Assembly (NCBI GenBank): GCA_001724995.1
Contig: MEFD01000015.1
Span: forward strand, 124,001 to 188,000
Direction: 5' to 3'
Source of the DNA: Rubrivivax sp. SCN 71-131
GTDB taxonomy: Bacteria; Pseudomonadota; Gammaproteobacteria; Burkholderiales; Burkholderiaceae_C
DNA: 64,000 nt
Positions 52,131 through 59,968 of this stretch are shown piece after piece. The notes beneath the pieces are model-generated. The model ran no database searches and was not told where the DNA came from. It saw only the letters and a program-made list of their open reading frames with translations. A program made the translations under genes and the position numbers. Position 1 is the stretch's first letter. Every line of letters begins with the position of its first letter.

Positions 52131-53632
52131 ACCGACATGCACACGCTCTTGAGCTCGGTGCACGACTCGACCGCGGCACGCCCGAGCTCACGCCCCATGC
52201 CCGAGCCCTTGACGCCGCCGAAGGGCAGGTTGCTGTCGAGCATGTTGTGCGCATTCACCCACACCGTGCCGGCCTTCAGCCGCGGCACGAGGCGGTGCAC
52301 CGCCGAGAGGTCACGCGACCAGACGCTGGCCGCGAGGCCGTAGGGCGAGTCATTGGCCATGGACACGGCTTCTTCCTCGCTGTCGAAGGGCATCACCACG
52401 GCCACCGGTCCGAAGACCTCCTCGCGCACGACGCGCATCTCCGCGCGCACGTCGGCAAACACCGTGGGCTGCATGAAGCAGCCGCCCTCCAGCGCGCGCG
52501 CACCGCCGGCAACGACCGTGGCGCCCTCCTCCTTCGCGCCTTCGACGTAGCCGAGCACGCGCTCGAGGTGACGCTTGGAGACCAGCGGTCCGAGCTGCGC
52601 CTGCGGGTCGAAGCCCGAGCCGATCTTCAGGCTGGACGCCGCCTGCCCCAGCCGCTCCGTCACCCGCCGCACCAGGCTGCGGTGCACGAGGATGCGCGAG
52701 CTCGCGGTGCACACCTGGCCCTGGTGGAAGAAGATGCCGATCGCCGCACCTGCCGCGGCCTCGTCCGGGTCGGCATCGGCCAGCACCAGCATCGGCGACT
52801 TGCCGCCGAGCTCGAGCGTGAAGCGTGTCATGCGCTCGACCGCGGCGTGGCCGACCGCGCGGCCCGCGGGCGTCGACCCGGTGAAGCTGACCCGGCCCAG
52901 GCCCGCATGCGCGGCCAGCGCCGCACCGGCGGTGGCGCCGCGGCCGCAGACGACGTTGAGCACGCCCGGCGGGAAGCCCGCCTCCATCGCCAGCTCAGCC
53001 AGGCGCAGGGCCGTCAGCGGCGTTTCCTCCGAGGGCTTGAGCACGACGGTGCAACCTGCGGCCAGCGCCGGCGCCACCTTCCACAGCGCGATCGCCAGCG
53101 GGAAGTTCCAGGGCACGATCGCGCCCACGACGCCCACCGGCTCGCGCTGCGTGTAGGTGAACCAGCTCGAACCCGGCGCCGCGGCGATCGAGTTCGGCAG
53201 GGTCTGGCCCTCGAGCTTGGTCGCCCAGCCGGCCATGTAGCGCACGAACTCGGCCCCCGCGCCGACGTCGATGGCGCGCGCCAGGCCGTTGAGCTTGCCG
53301 CTCTGCAGGGTCTCGAGCGCGCTCAGCTCGTCGGCGTGCTCCTCGATCAGCAGCGAGAGGCGGCCGAGCAGCCGCTCGCGCTCGGCCGGGCGCATGCCCG
53401 ACCAGGCCTTGCCCTCGAAGGCGCGCTGCGCGGCCTGCACGGCGAGGTCGACATCCGCCGCGGCGCTATCCGGCGCCTGCGCGATCGTCATCTCGGTGGC
53501 CGGGTCGACCACCGGCAGATGGGCGTCGTGGCTCGGTGCACACTCGCGCCCGTCGATGAAGTTGCCGTGCCGGCGGCGCGAGAGAAAGCCCACGCCGGCC
53601 ATCCGCGCGGCGGACCATTCACGCGGCTTCAT
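52127..53632 (-). CDS. NAD(P)-dependent aldehyde dehydrogenase, phenylacetaldehyde type
   Basis: Oxidises an aldehyde to the acid, 501 residues. The catalytic Cys308 is in GQVCTASSR and the general-base Glu274 in LELGGKSP. Rossmann and Asn-anchoring residues are present in PWNFPLAIALWKVAPALAAG. Sequence style fits the betaine-aldehyde/phenylacetaldehyde dehydrogenase group (FeaB/StyD-like), and the FeaR-like regulator nearby supports an arylacetaldehyde substrate. Substrate by sequence alone is not certain. Confidence 0.85.
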   Translation of the reverse strand: MKPREWSAARMAGVGFLSRRRHGNFIDGRECAPSHDAHLPVVDPATEMTIAQAPDSAAADVDLAVQAAQRAFEGKAWSGMRPAERERLLGRLSLLIEEHADELSALETLQSGKLNGLARAIDVGAGAEFVRYMAGWATKLEGQTLPNSIAAAPGSSWFTYTQREPVGVVGAIVPWNFPLAIALWKVAPALAAGCTVVLKPSEETPLTALRLAELAMEAGFPPGVLNVVCGRGATAGAALAAHAGLGRVSFTGSTPAGRAVGHAAVERMTRFTLELGGKSPMLVLADADPDEAAAGAAIGIFFHQGQVCTASSRILVHRSLVRRVTERLGQAASSLKIGSGFDPQAQLGPLVSKRHLERVLGYVEGAKEEGATVVAGGARALEGGCFMQPTVFADVRAEMRVVREEVFGPVAVVMPFDSEEEAVSMANDSPYGLAASVWSRDLSAVHRLVPRLKAGTVWVNAHNMLDSNLPFGGVKGSGMGRELGRAAVESCTELKSVCMSV

Positions 53633-53800
53633 CGTGCTGCTCCCACTGCGGTGCGGTGTTCCCGTCCATCATGTGCGTGCGCGTATCGTGCAAGAGGGCA
53701 TCCGGGGGATCACTGTAGACACGGGCCTGCGGTGCGGCTTGCCTGCCGGTGAAGAGCCGCTTGCACCTGCGTGCAGGCCCGACGCGCCACCCGGCGTGCG

Positions 53801-54190
53801 CTAGCGCGTCGCGCGCTCGAGCGCCAGCGTGTCGGCGAACTGCTCGAAGCGCCTGACCTTGCCGCCTTCGACGTCCCAGACATGCGTGACGCGGGCGCGC
53901 ATGGGCTTGCCGGTGGCCTTGAAGGTGCCGCTGTAGTGGCCGATCGCCACCACCGTGCTGCCGCCGTCGACGAGGCGCTCGAGCGTGAAGGCGAAGCCCT
54001 CCCACTGCTCGCCGATGGGCTGGAAGACCCGGGCGATGATCTGCGCGCGGCCGACGTGCGTGCCGGCGTAGGCCGAGGTCTCCATCTCGATCCACTGCGC
54101 GTCCGGCGCGAGGTCGGCAAGCATGCCGTCGAGGTCGTGCCGGCTGGACGCGGCGTAGTGGTCGGCAACGATCTGGTACGCGGTGCGCAT
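53801..54190 (-). CDS. NTF2/SnoaL-like protein
   Basis: A 129-residue cone-shaped NTF2-like fold protein (AYQIVADHYAASSRHDLDGM, LAPDAQWIEMETSAYAGTHV, ending HVWDVEGGKVRRFEQFADTL). Members of this family isomerise or hydrolyse small hydrophobic substrates or act as chaperones. The specific role here is unknown. The gap to the aldehyde dehydrogenase (168 bp, 53633-53800) holds no gene I can support. Confidence 0.8.
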   Translation of the reverse strand: MRTAYQIVADHYAASSRHDLDGMLADLAPDAQWIEMETSAYAGTHVGRAQIIARVFQPIGEQWEGFAFTLERLVDGGSTVVAIGHYSGTFKATGKPMRARVTHVWDVEGGKVRRFEQFADTLALERATR

Positions 54191-54249
54191 GGGTGTTCTG
54201 CCTCCTGCTGTCGTCGTGGGATGGGTTGCGGGCGGAGCCGACGGGCCGT

Positions 54250-55047
54250 TCAGACCGGCGTCGCCTCGGGCGGGTAGAAGGTCATCGAGACCTTGCGCAT
54301 GAAGGCGCCCGCGGGGTTGTTGGCGATCGCGCCATCCCCGGTAATGCCGAGGAACTTGCCGGTCGAGCGGCCGCCCGCGAAGTCGAAGAAGAAGACCGAG
54401 GCCACCGGGATCAGGAACTCGCGGAAGGTGAAGACGTACTGGTCGGTGTCGAACTGGTAGTAGCTCGCCAGGTCGACGTCGCCCTGCCCGCGCTGCACGC
54501 CCACCAGGCACTGCCAGGCGTAGCGCTGCGAGTTCAGGTAGGTGTGCTCGTAGGTGTGGTTGGGGCTGTAGGTCTGGTGCGTGCGCAGGCCGATGAGGTC
54601 GCGCGTCTCGTGCGGCAGCATGCCGCTGGCCGCGGCCGGGTCGTCACCCAGGGTGCCGACGAGGAAGTCCTGCGGCACGCGCGGCTCGCCACCGGCCTCG
54701 GCCGCGTCGATGATGCGGCAGCGCACCGCAAGCACCCGCCGCGTGCGCGTGTTGACGATCAGCGTCAGCGCCTCGGCGGGGCGGCTGGCCTGCGTCATGT
54801 CGATGAACCAGGTGTCGGCGGCGACCGCGATCGCCTCGTACCAGCCGCTGCCGCTGCCGCTGCGACTGCCCTCCTCGCGCCAGTCGACGCGGTCGCCGCT
54901 GCGCGGCTCGAGCGTGAGCACGAAGCCGGGCAGATTCACGCGCAGCCGCTGCCCGACCAGCGCGTCGCTGCGCGGCAGGCGGTTGGTGGCGATGCCGGCG
55001 GCGAAGTCGTCGTAGTTCTTCCAGCCCGCGGGGCGGTTCTGGGCCAT
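54250..55047 (-). CDS. MoaF-like protein (monoamine regulon family)
   Basis: A 265-residue protein with the two-part MoaF architecture: WKNYDDFAAGIATNRLPRSD at the start and, in the second half, SPNHTYEHTYLNSQRYAWQC and GRSTGKFLGITGDGAIANNP. MoaF was named from the Klebsiella monoamine regulon. The label molybdenum cofactor biosynthesis F is misleading. A beta-barrel ligand-binding role is likely but not proven. AAGGAGG lies 8 nt before the ATG. It lies 20 bp after the SDR gene, so it shares its operon. Confidence 0.75.
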   Translation of the reverse strand: MAQNRPAGWKNYDDFAAGIATNRLPRSDALVGQRLRVNLPGFVLTLEPRSGDRVDWREEGSRSGSGSGWYEAIAVAADTWFIDMTQASRPAEALTLIVNTRTRRVLAVRCRIIDAAEAGGEPRVPQDFLVGTLGDDPAAASGMLPHETRDLIGLRTHQTYSPNHTYEHTYLNSQRYAWQCLVGVQRGQGDVDLASYYQFDTDQYVFTFREFLIPVASVFFFDFAGGRSTGKFLGITGDGAIANNPAGAFMRKVSMTFYPPEATPV

Positions 55048-55067
55048 GTCGGAGTCCTCCTTGCGGG

Positions 55068-55865
55068 TCAGGATGCAAAGGCCAGCGTCGGCAGGTCGAC
55101 CGCGGAGGCCCCGCCGTCGACCATCAGCGAGGTGCCGGTGATCATCGCCGCCTGCGGCGAGGCGAGGAAGAGCACCGCGTCGGCGACTTCCTGCGCGGTC
55201 GCGGCGCGCGCCAGCGGCACGTCGCGCGTGACCATCGCGTAGGCGGCGTCGACGTCCTTCAGCGCGAACTTCTCGACCAGCACCTGCATCTGTTCGTCGG
55301 CCATCGGCGTGCGCACCCAGCCCGGGCAGACCGCGTTCACGCGCACGCCCAAGCGGCCGTAGTCGCGCGCCACCGAGCGTGTGAGGCCGATCAGCGCGTG
55401 CTTCATCGTCACGTAACCGGCGACCGCCGGCCCCGCGAAATGCCCCGCCAGCGACGACAGCACGACCACGTTGCCGCGCCGCGCGACGAGCTTCGGCATC
55501 GCCTCGCGCATGCACACGAAGGCGGTGTCGAGGTTCACGCGCGTGGCCAGCGCCCAGGCCGCGTCGTCGGTCTCGGTGAGGCTGCCCAGGCCATGCCCGC
55601 CGGCATTGGCCACGAGCACGTCGACGCCGCCGAAGGCCGCACTCGCCTGCGCCAGCGCTGCGCGTACGTCCGCCGCCGCCGCGGCGTCGCCGGCAAAGAC
55701 GCTGGCCGCGTCGCCCAGGGGTGCGGCTACGGCCTGCAGCAGCTCGGCCCTGCGGCCCATCAGCAGCACCTTGCCACCCTCGTCGACGAACTGCTGCGCC
55801 ACCGCCGCGCCGATGCCGGTGCCGCCGCCGGTGATGAAGGCCACGCGGCCGGAAAAGCGACTCAT
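55068..55865 (-). CDS. Short-chain dehydrogenase/reductase
   Basis: An NAD(P)-dependent oxidoreductase of 265 residues with the glycine motif TGGGTGIG (12-19), NAG at 87-89, and the catalytic triad Ser138, Tyr151 and Lys155 (YVTMK). The PGWVRTPMAD segment and C-terminal MITGTSLMVDGGA fit the 3-ketoacyl reductase/alcohol dehydrogenase class. It could handle an alcohol or ketone produced by the GMC oxidoreductase. Confidence 0.9.
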   Translation of the reverse strand: MSRFSGRVAFITGGGTGIGAAVAQQFVDEGGKVLLMGRRAELLQAVAAPLGDAASVFAGDAAAAADVRAALAQASAAFGGVDVLVANAGGHGLGSLTETDDAAWALATRVNLDTAFVCMREAMPKLVARRGNVVVLSSLAGHFAGPAVAGYVTMKHALIGLTRSVARDYGRLGVRVNAVCPGWVRTPMADEQMQVLVEKFALKDVDAAYAMVTRDVPLARAATAQEVADAVLFLASPQAAMITGTSLMVDGGASAVDLPTLAFAS

Positions 55866-55896
55866 GCGGTCTCCTCCTTCACGTCGCGCAGGTCGG

Positions 55897-57492
55897 TCAG
55901 GCGCCCGCGCCGAGGATGAAGTCGGCGCAACGTTCGGCGATCATGATCGTCGGCGCGTTGGTGTTGCCGCGCACGATGGTGGGCATCACCGAGGCGTCGC
56001 AGACGCGCAGGCGGCCCACGCCGTGCACGCGCAGCTGCGGGTCGACGACGGCATCGTCGTCGCGGCCCATGCGGCAGGTGCACGAGGGGTGGTAGACGGT
56101 CTTGGCGGTGCGGCGAACGTGGTCTTCGAGCACCGCATCGGGCGCGTCGGCGTCGGGCGAGGGGCCGAGCTCCTCGCTCACCAGCGCCTGCATCGAGGGC
56201 GCGCGCAGGATGCGCCGCGCCAGCTTGACGCCGCGCACCAGCGTGTCGACGTCGGCCTGCTCGCGCAGGTAGGCACCGTCGAAGACGACCGGCGCCGCCG
56301 GGTCCGCGCTGCGCAGGCGCACGCTGCCGCGCGAGCGCGGCTGCAGGAAGCAGGGGTTGATCGTCATGCCGTGGCCGGGCGGCGGATCGCGCCCGACGTC
56401 GCCCACCAGCGTGGGCAGGACGTGGAACTGCACGTCGGCGCGGCCCGAGCCGTCGGTGTCGGCGAAGCCGCCGCACTCGACGACGTTGGAGGTCAGCAGC
56501 CCGCTGCGAAACGCCAGCCACTGCAGGCCGTGCGAGAGGGCACGCAGCCCGCGGTCGTTGCCCAGCAGGCTGATCGACTCGCGGGCACGGGCGTAGACCG
56601 GCACCTCGAGGTGGTCCTGGAAGTTCTCGCCGACGCCGGGCAGATCCTTCACCACCGCGATCCCCATTCCCTGCAGCAGGGCGCCGGGGCCGATGCCCGA
56701 GAGCTGCAGCAGCTTCGGGCTCGCGAGGCCCCCCGCGGCGAGGATGACTTCGGCGCGCGCGCGCACCGTCTCTTCGCCGCCGCCTGCGGCGCGCAGCACC
56801 ACGCCCACGGCCTGCCCGCCCTCGATCAGCACGCGGGTGACGAAGGCGCCGGTGCGCACCTGCAGGCGTGGGTTGCCGAGCACGTCGGCGAGGTAGGAGA
56901 CCGCGGTGCTGCCGCGCTCGCCGTCCAGCGTCGTCGTCTGGTAGAAGCCCGCGCCGCGCTGCTCGGCGCCGTTGAAGTCGTGGTTGTAGGGCAGGCCCAC
57001 TTCCTGCGCCGCCTTCACGAAGGCGCAGCTCAAGGGGTGGCGCCAGCGCGCATCGCTCACCGGCAGCAGGCCGCTTGGGCCGTGCAGCGGCCCGGACAGG
57101 CGCTGGTTGCGCTCCGAGCGCTTGAACACCGGCAGTACCTCGCTCCAGCCCCAGCCGGTGCAGCCCTGCGCGGCCCAGTCGTCGTAGTCGCGCGCGGTGC
57201 CGCGGATGTAGACCATGGCGTTGACCGAGCTGCCGCCGCCGAGCGTGCGCCCCTGCGGCACGGTCATGCGCCGGCCCGCCGCGGCGGGCTGCGGCTCGCT
57301 CTCGTACATCCAGGTGCGCTCGGTGCCGATCACGCGCACGAAGGTCGCCGGCATGCGCACGTAGAGCGAGTCGTCTTTGGGGCCCGCCTCCAGCATCAGC
57401 ACCGTCTTGCCGGCCTGCACCAGCCGCTGCGTGACGACGCAGCCGGCCGAGCCCCCGCCGACCACCACGTAGTCGAAAGTCGAATCCGCCAT
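55897..57492 (-). CDS. GMC-family FAD oxidoreductase (choline/alcohol dehydrogenase-like)
   Basis: A 531-residue FAD enzyme oxidising an alcohol to an aldehyde. The dinucleotide-binding motif GGGSAGC (12-18), the GMC signature GRTLGGGSSVNAMVYIRGTA, and the second signature AGGLASPKLLQLSGIGPG are present. The active-site His lies in VYHPSCTCRMG, where the usual Gly of the HPxGTCRMG motif is Cys. It begins the operon that runs to the ABC importer, so the substrate is probably an arylalkyl alcohol feeding the aldehyde dehydrogenase. Confidence 0.9.
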   Translation of the reverse strand: MADSTFDYVVVGGGSAGCVVTQRLVQAGKTVLMLEAGPKDDSLYVRMPATFVRVIGTERTWMYESEPQPAAAGRRMTVPQGRTLGGGSSVNAMVYIRGTARDYDDWAAQGCTGWGWSEVLPVFKRSERNQRLSGPLHGPSGLLPVSDARWRHPLSCAFVKAAQEVGLPYNHDFNGAEQRGAGFYQTTTLDGERGSTAVSYLADVLGNPRLQVRTGAFVTRVLIEGGQAVGVVLRAAGGGEETVRARAEVILAAGGLASPKLLQLSGIGPGALLQGMGIAVVKDLPGVGENFQDHLEVPVYARARESISLLGNDRGLRALSHGLQWLAFRSGLLTSNVVECGGFADTDGSGRADVQFHVLPTLVGDVGRDPPPGHGMTINPCFLQPRSRGSVRLRSADPAAPVVFDGAYLREQADVDTLVRGVKLARRILRAPSMQALVSEELGPSPDADAPDAVLEDHVRRTAKTVYHPSCTCRMGRDDDAVVDPQLRVHGVGRLRVCDASVMPTIVRGNTNAPTIMIAERCADFILGAGA

Positions 57493-57713
57493 CGCTCCTC
57501 CTGCGGCAGGGGCCTTTCCCTGCCGGTCGCATCGGGGCGCATGGTGCGAGAGCGTTCGTGCGCTGACAAGGCCTGCGCGGGCCTGGGTCCACGGATTGCC
57601 CTGAGGGTCAACGCAAAGTGCGCCTTCGGTCAGTTGCCCTGTCCTTGCCCCGGCACGTGCGCAGGCTTTCGCTCTGCGCGATGCTGGCGGCCCGATCGCT
57701 TCAGGAGACTCCT

Positions 57714-58226
57714 ATGACGGCAGCCAGGACGCGGCATGAGGCCGCCGAGCTGCGCCCGGCGCCGCCGTGGCAGACCACGCACTGGCTGAACACCGACCAG
57801 CCGCTGGCGCTTGCCGACCTGCGCGGACGCATCGTGCTGCTGCACGCCTTCCAGATGCTGTGCCCGGGCTGCGTCGCGCACGCCTTGCCGCAGGCCGCGC
57901 GTGCGGCGCGCGTCTTCGCCGGCACGCCGCTCGTCGTCATCGGCCTGCACACGGTGTTCGAGCACCACGAGGCGATGGCCCTGCCCTCGCTGCGCGCCTT
58001 CGTGCACGAGTACCGCATCGCCTACCCCGTGGGCGTGGACATGCCCGGCGAAGACGGCGACCCGATTCCGCGCACCATGCGTGCCTACGCCATGCAGGGC
58101 ACGCCGACCACGGTGCTCATCGACGCCCAAGGCCGGCTGCGTCTGCAGGCCTTCGGCCAGGTCGACGACCTGCTGCTGGGCGCCGAGATCGGCGCGCTGC
58201 TCGGCGAGCTCCAGCAGCAGGCGTGA
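57714..58226 (+). CDS. Thioredoxin-fold peroxiredoxin/TlpA-like protein
   Basis: A 170-residue thioredoxin-fold protein with the active-site motif CPGC in FQMLCPGCVAHALPQA, a cis-Pro in MQGTPTTVLIDAQGR and no signal peptide. The extra sequence around IGLHTVFEHHEAMALPSLRA matches the peroxiredoxin/redoxin-like group of TlpA relatives. It is likely a cytoplasmic thiol reductase or peroxidase. AGGAG lies 6 nt before the ATG. It is divergent from the GMC gene (221-bp gap with no other gene seen) and convergent with htrA. Confidence 0.85.
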   Translation: MTAARTRHEAAELRPAPPWQTTHWLNTDQPLALADLRGRIVLLHAFQMLCPGCVAHALPQAARAARVFAGTPLVVIGLHTVFEHHEAMALPSLRAFVHEYRIAYPVGVDMPGEDGDPIPRTMRAYAMQGTPTTVLIDAQGRLRLQAFGQVDDLLLGAEIGALLGELQQQA

Positions 58227-58230
58227 GGGC

Positions 58231-59784
58231 TCAGCCGATGCGCACCGGCATGAAGATCTTGTGGCCGTCGCGCTGGATCAGCAAGGCCACCGACTTGCCC
58301 GACTTGGCGAGCACCTCGCGCACCTGCTCGACGCTCTGCACCGGCTTGCCGTCGATGCCGATCAGCAGGTCGCCGGGCTGCACGCCGGCCAGGGCCGCGG
58401 CCCCGCTCGCCTGCTCGACCCGCAGGCCGCCCTCGACATGTGCCTGGCGCTGCTCCTGCGGCAGCAACGGGCGCAGCGCCAGCCCCAGGCGTCCCTGGCC
58501 GGCGGCGGCCTCGCCGCGCGCGAGTTGCGTCGACTTCTCGCCGATCTTGCCAAGGCGCGCGTCGAACTTCTCGGTGCGCCCTTGGCGCCAGACCTCGAGC
58601 GCCACGCGATCGCCCGGCGCGGCCTGGCCGATGAGGGCCGGCAGGTCGCCGGCCGCGGCGATCGGCTGGCCGTCGACGCGCAGGATGACGTCGCCGCTCT
58701 TCAGCCCCGCCTTGTCGGCCGCGCTCCCGGGGTCGACGCTGGAGACCAGCGCCCCTTCCGGCCGCTCGAGCCTGAACGAATCGGCCAGCGCCTGGTTCAC
58801 GTCCTGGATCGCCACCCCCAGCCGCGCGTGCGTGACGTGGCCGGTGGCGACGATCTGGTCCTTCACGCGCACCGCGAGGTCGATCGGGATGGCGAAGGAC
58901 AGGCCCTGGTAGCCGCCGCTGCGGCTGAAGATCTGCGAGTTGATGCCCACCACCTCGCCCTGCGCGTTGAACAGCGGCCCGCCCGAGTTGCCCGGGTTGA
59001 CCGCGACGTCGGTCTGGATGAAGGGCACGAAGCTGTCGTCGGGCAGCGAGCGACCCTTGGCGCTGACGACGCCCGCGGTGACGCTGTTCTCGAAGCCGAA
59101 GGGCGAGCCGATGGCCAGCACCCACTGACCCACCTGCAGGTCGCGCGCGCTGCCCAGCGGCACCGTCGGCAGGTCCTTGGCGTCGATCTTCAGCACCGCG
59201 ATGTCGGTCTTCGGGTCGCTGCCCAGCACCGTGGCCTCGAACTCGCGGCGGTCGGTGAGCTTGACGCTCACGTTCTTGGCGTCGCGCACGACGTGGGCGT
59301 TGGTGAGGATGACGCCGTCGGCGCTGACGATGAAGCCCGAGCCCTGGCCACGCATGGGCATCTCGCGCGGCATCTGGAAGCCCTGCGGGCCGCCGAAGTG
59401 GCGGAAAAACTCGAACAGCGGGGTGTTCGGGTCGAGCTGCGGCACGCGCCCGCGCGAGGGCGCGGCATCGTCGCCCTCGTCCCCGTCGTCCCCGTCGTCG
59501 GCGGCGACCTTCCTCATGCCGCTGACCGTGATGTTGACGACCGCCGTTCCGTAGCGGCGCGCGATCTGCGCGAAGTCCGGCGTCACCGTGCTGCCGGGCA
59601 GGCGTGGCGCGGCAGCACCGGCCACGCTTGCGGTACTGGACGGCATCGCGGGCACCGCCGCGTGGGCGTGGTTGCCGACGACGAAGGCCCCGGCTCCGGC
59701 GCCGAGCAGGCCGGCCGCGGCCAGGGCGGCGACGAGCGCCGTCGAGGTGATTCGGTGGACGGTGGGAAGGGCGTTGCGGTTCAT
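58231..59784 (-). CDS. Periplasmic serine protease, HtrA/DegP family
   Basis: A 517-residue quality-control protease and chaperone of the periplasm. The signal segment (about 12-32) is followed by an acidic stretch (DDGDDGDEGDD, about 97-107). The trypsin-like domain has His164 (TNAHVV), Asp194 (KTDIAVLKI) and Ser267 (GNSGGPL), and two PDZ domains have ends in GDVILRVDGQ and GDLLIGIDGK. The ATG at 59784 has AGGAG 6 nt before it. It is transcribed after the two-component operon but has its own promoter region with a CTTAAG-type box and a very stable hairpin (59802-59822) in the 5' leader. It is a likely target of the adjacent regulator. Confidence 0.93.
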   Translation of the reverse strand: MNRNALPTVHRITSTALVAALAAAGLLGAGAGAFVVGNHAHAAVPAMPSSTASVAGAAAPRLPGSTVTPDFAQIARRYGTAVVNITVSGMRKVAADDGDDGDEGDDAAPSRGRVPQLDPNTPLFEFFRHFGGPQGFQMPREMPMRGQGSGFIVSADGVILTNAHVVRDAKNVSVKLTDRREFEATVLGSDPKTDIAVLKIDAKDLPTVPLGSARDLQVGQWVLAIGSPFGFENSVTAGVVSAKGRSLPDDSFVPFIQTDVAVNPGNSGGPLFNAQGEVVGINSQIFSRSGGYQGLSFAIPIDLAVRVKDQIVATGHVTHARLGVAIQDVNQALADSFRLERPEGALVSSVDPGSAADKAGLKSGDVILRVDGQPIAAAGDLPALIGQAAPGDRVALEVWRQGRTEKFDARLGKIGEKSTQLARGEAAAGQGRLGLALRPLLPQEQRQAHVEGGLRVEQASGAAALAGVQPGDLLIGIDGKPVQSVEQVREVLAKSGKSVALLIQRDGHKIFMPVRIG

Positions 59785-59854
59785 GGCATCTCCTGGCGTG
59801 AGGCGCCCCGGCACGGGGCGCCCGTTGGACACGCAGGCAATGTCGGCGCAGCGG

Positions 59855-59871
59855 CTTAAGCGCGTCTTAAC
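59855..59871 (-). promoter_or_regulatory. Two-component (QseB/PmrA-type) box upstream of htrA
   Basis: CTTAAG (59855-59860), a 5-bp spacer and CTTAAC (59866-59871) reproduce the YTTAAK-N5-YTTAAK arrangement bound by QseB/PmrA-type OmpR regulators. It lies 71-87 bp before the htrA start. The same layout occurs upstream of the regulator gene at 62090. Confidence 0.65.
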
Positions 59872-59897
59872 GCGTTCCAGGCCCGGCTCGAGCGCGC

Positions 59898-59927
59898 CTT
59901 GAACGCGGTCTTGAGCACGGTCTTGAA
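59898..59927 (-). repeat. Three CTTGAA/G repeats at 12-bp spacing
   Basis: CTTGAA (59898-59903), CTTGAG (59910-59915) and CTTGAA (59922-59927) are spaced at exactly 12 bp in the gap between the sensor kinase and htrA. They may be degenerate regulator boxes or simple tandem repeats; they are not part of an ORF I would call. Confidence 0.5.
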
Positions 59928-59968
59928 CGCGTCCTGCGCACGCTGGCGCGCTGCGCCGTGCCCGCCGC

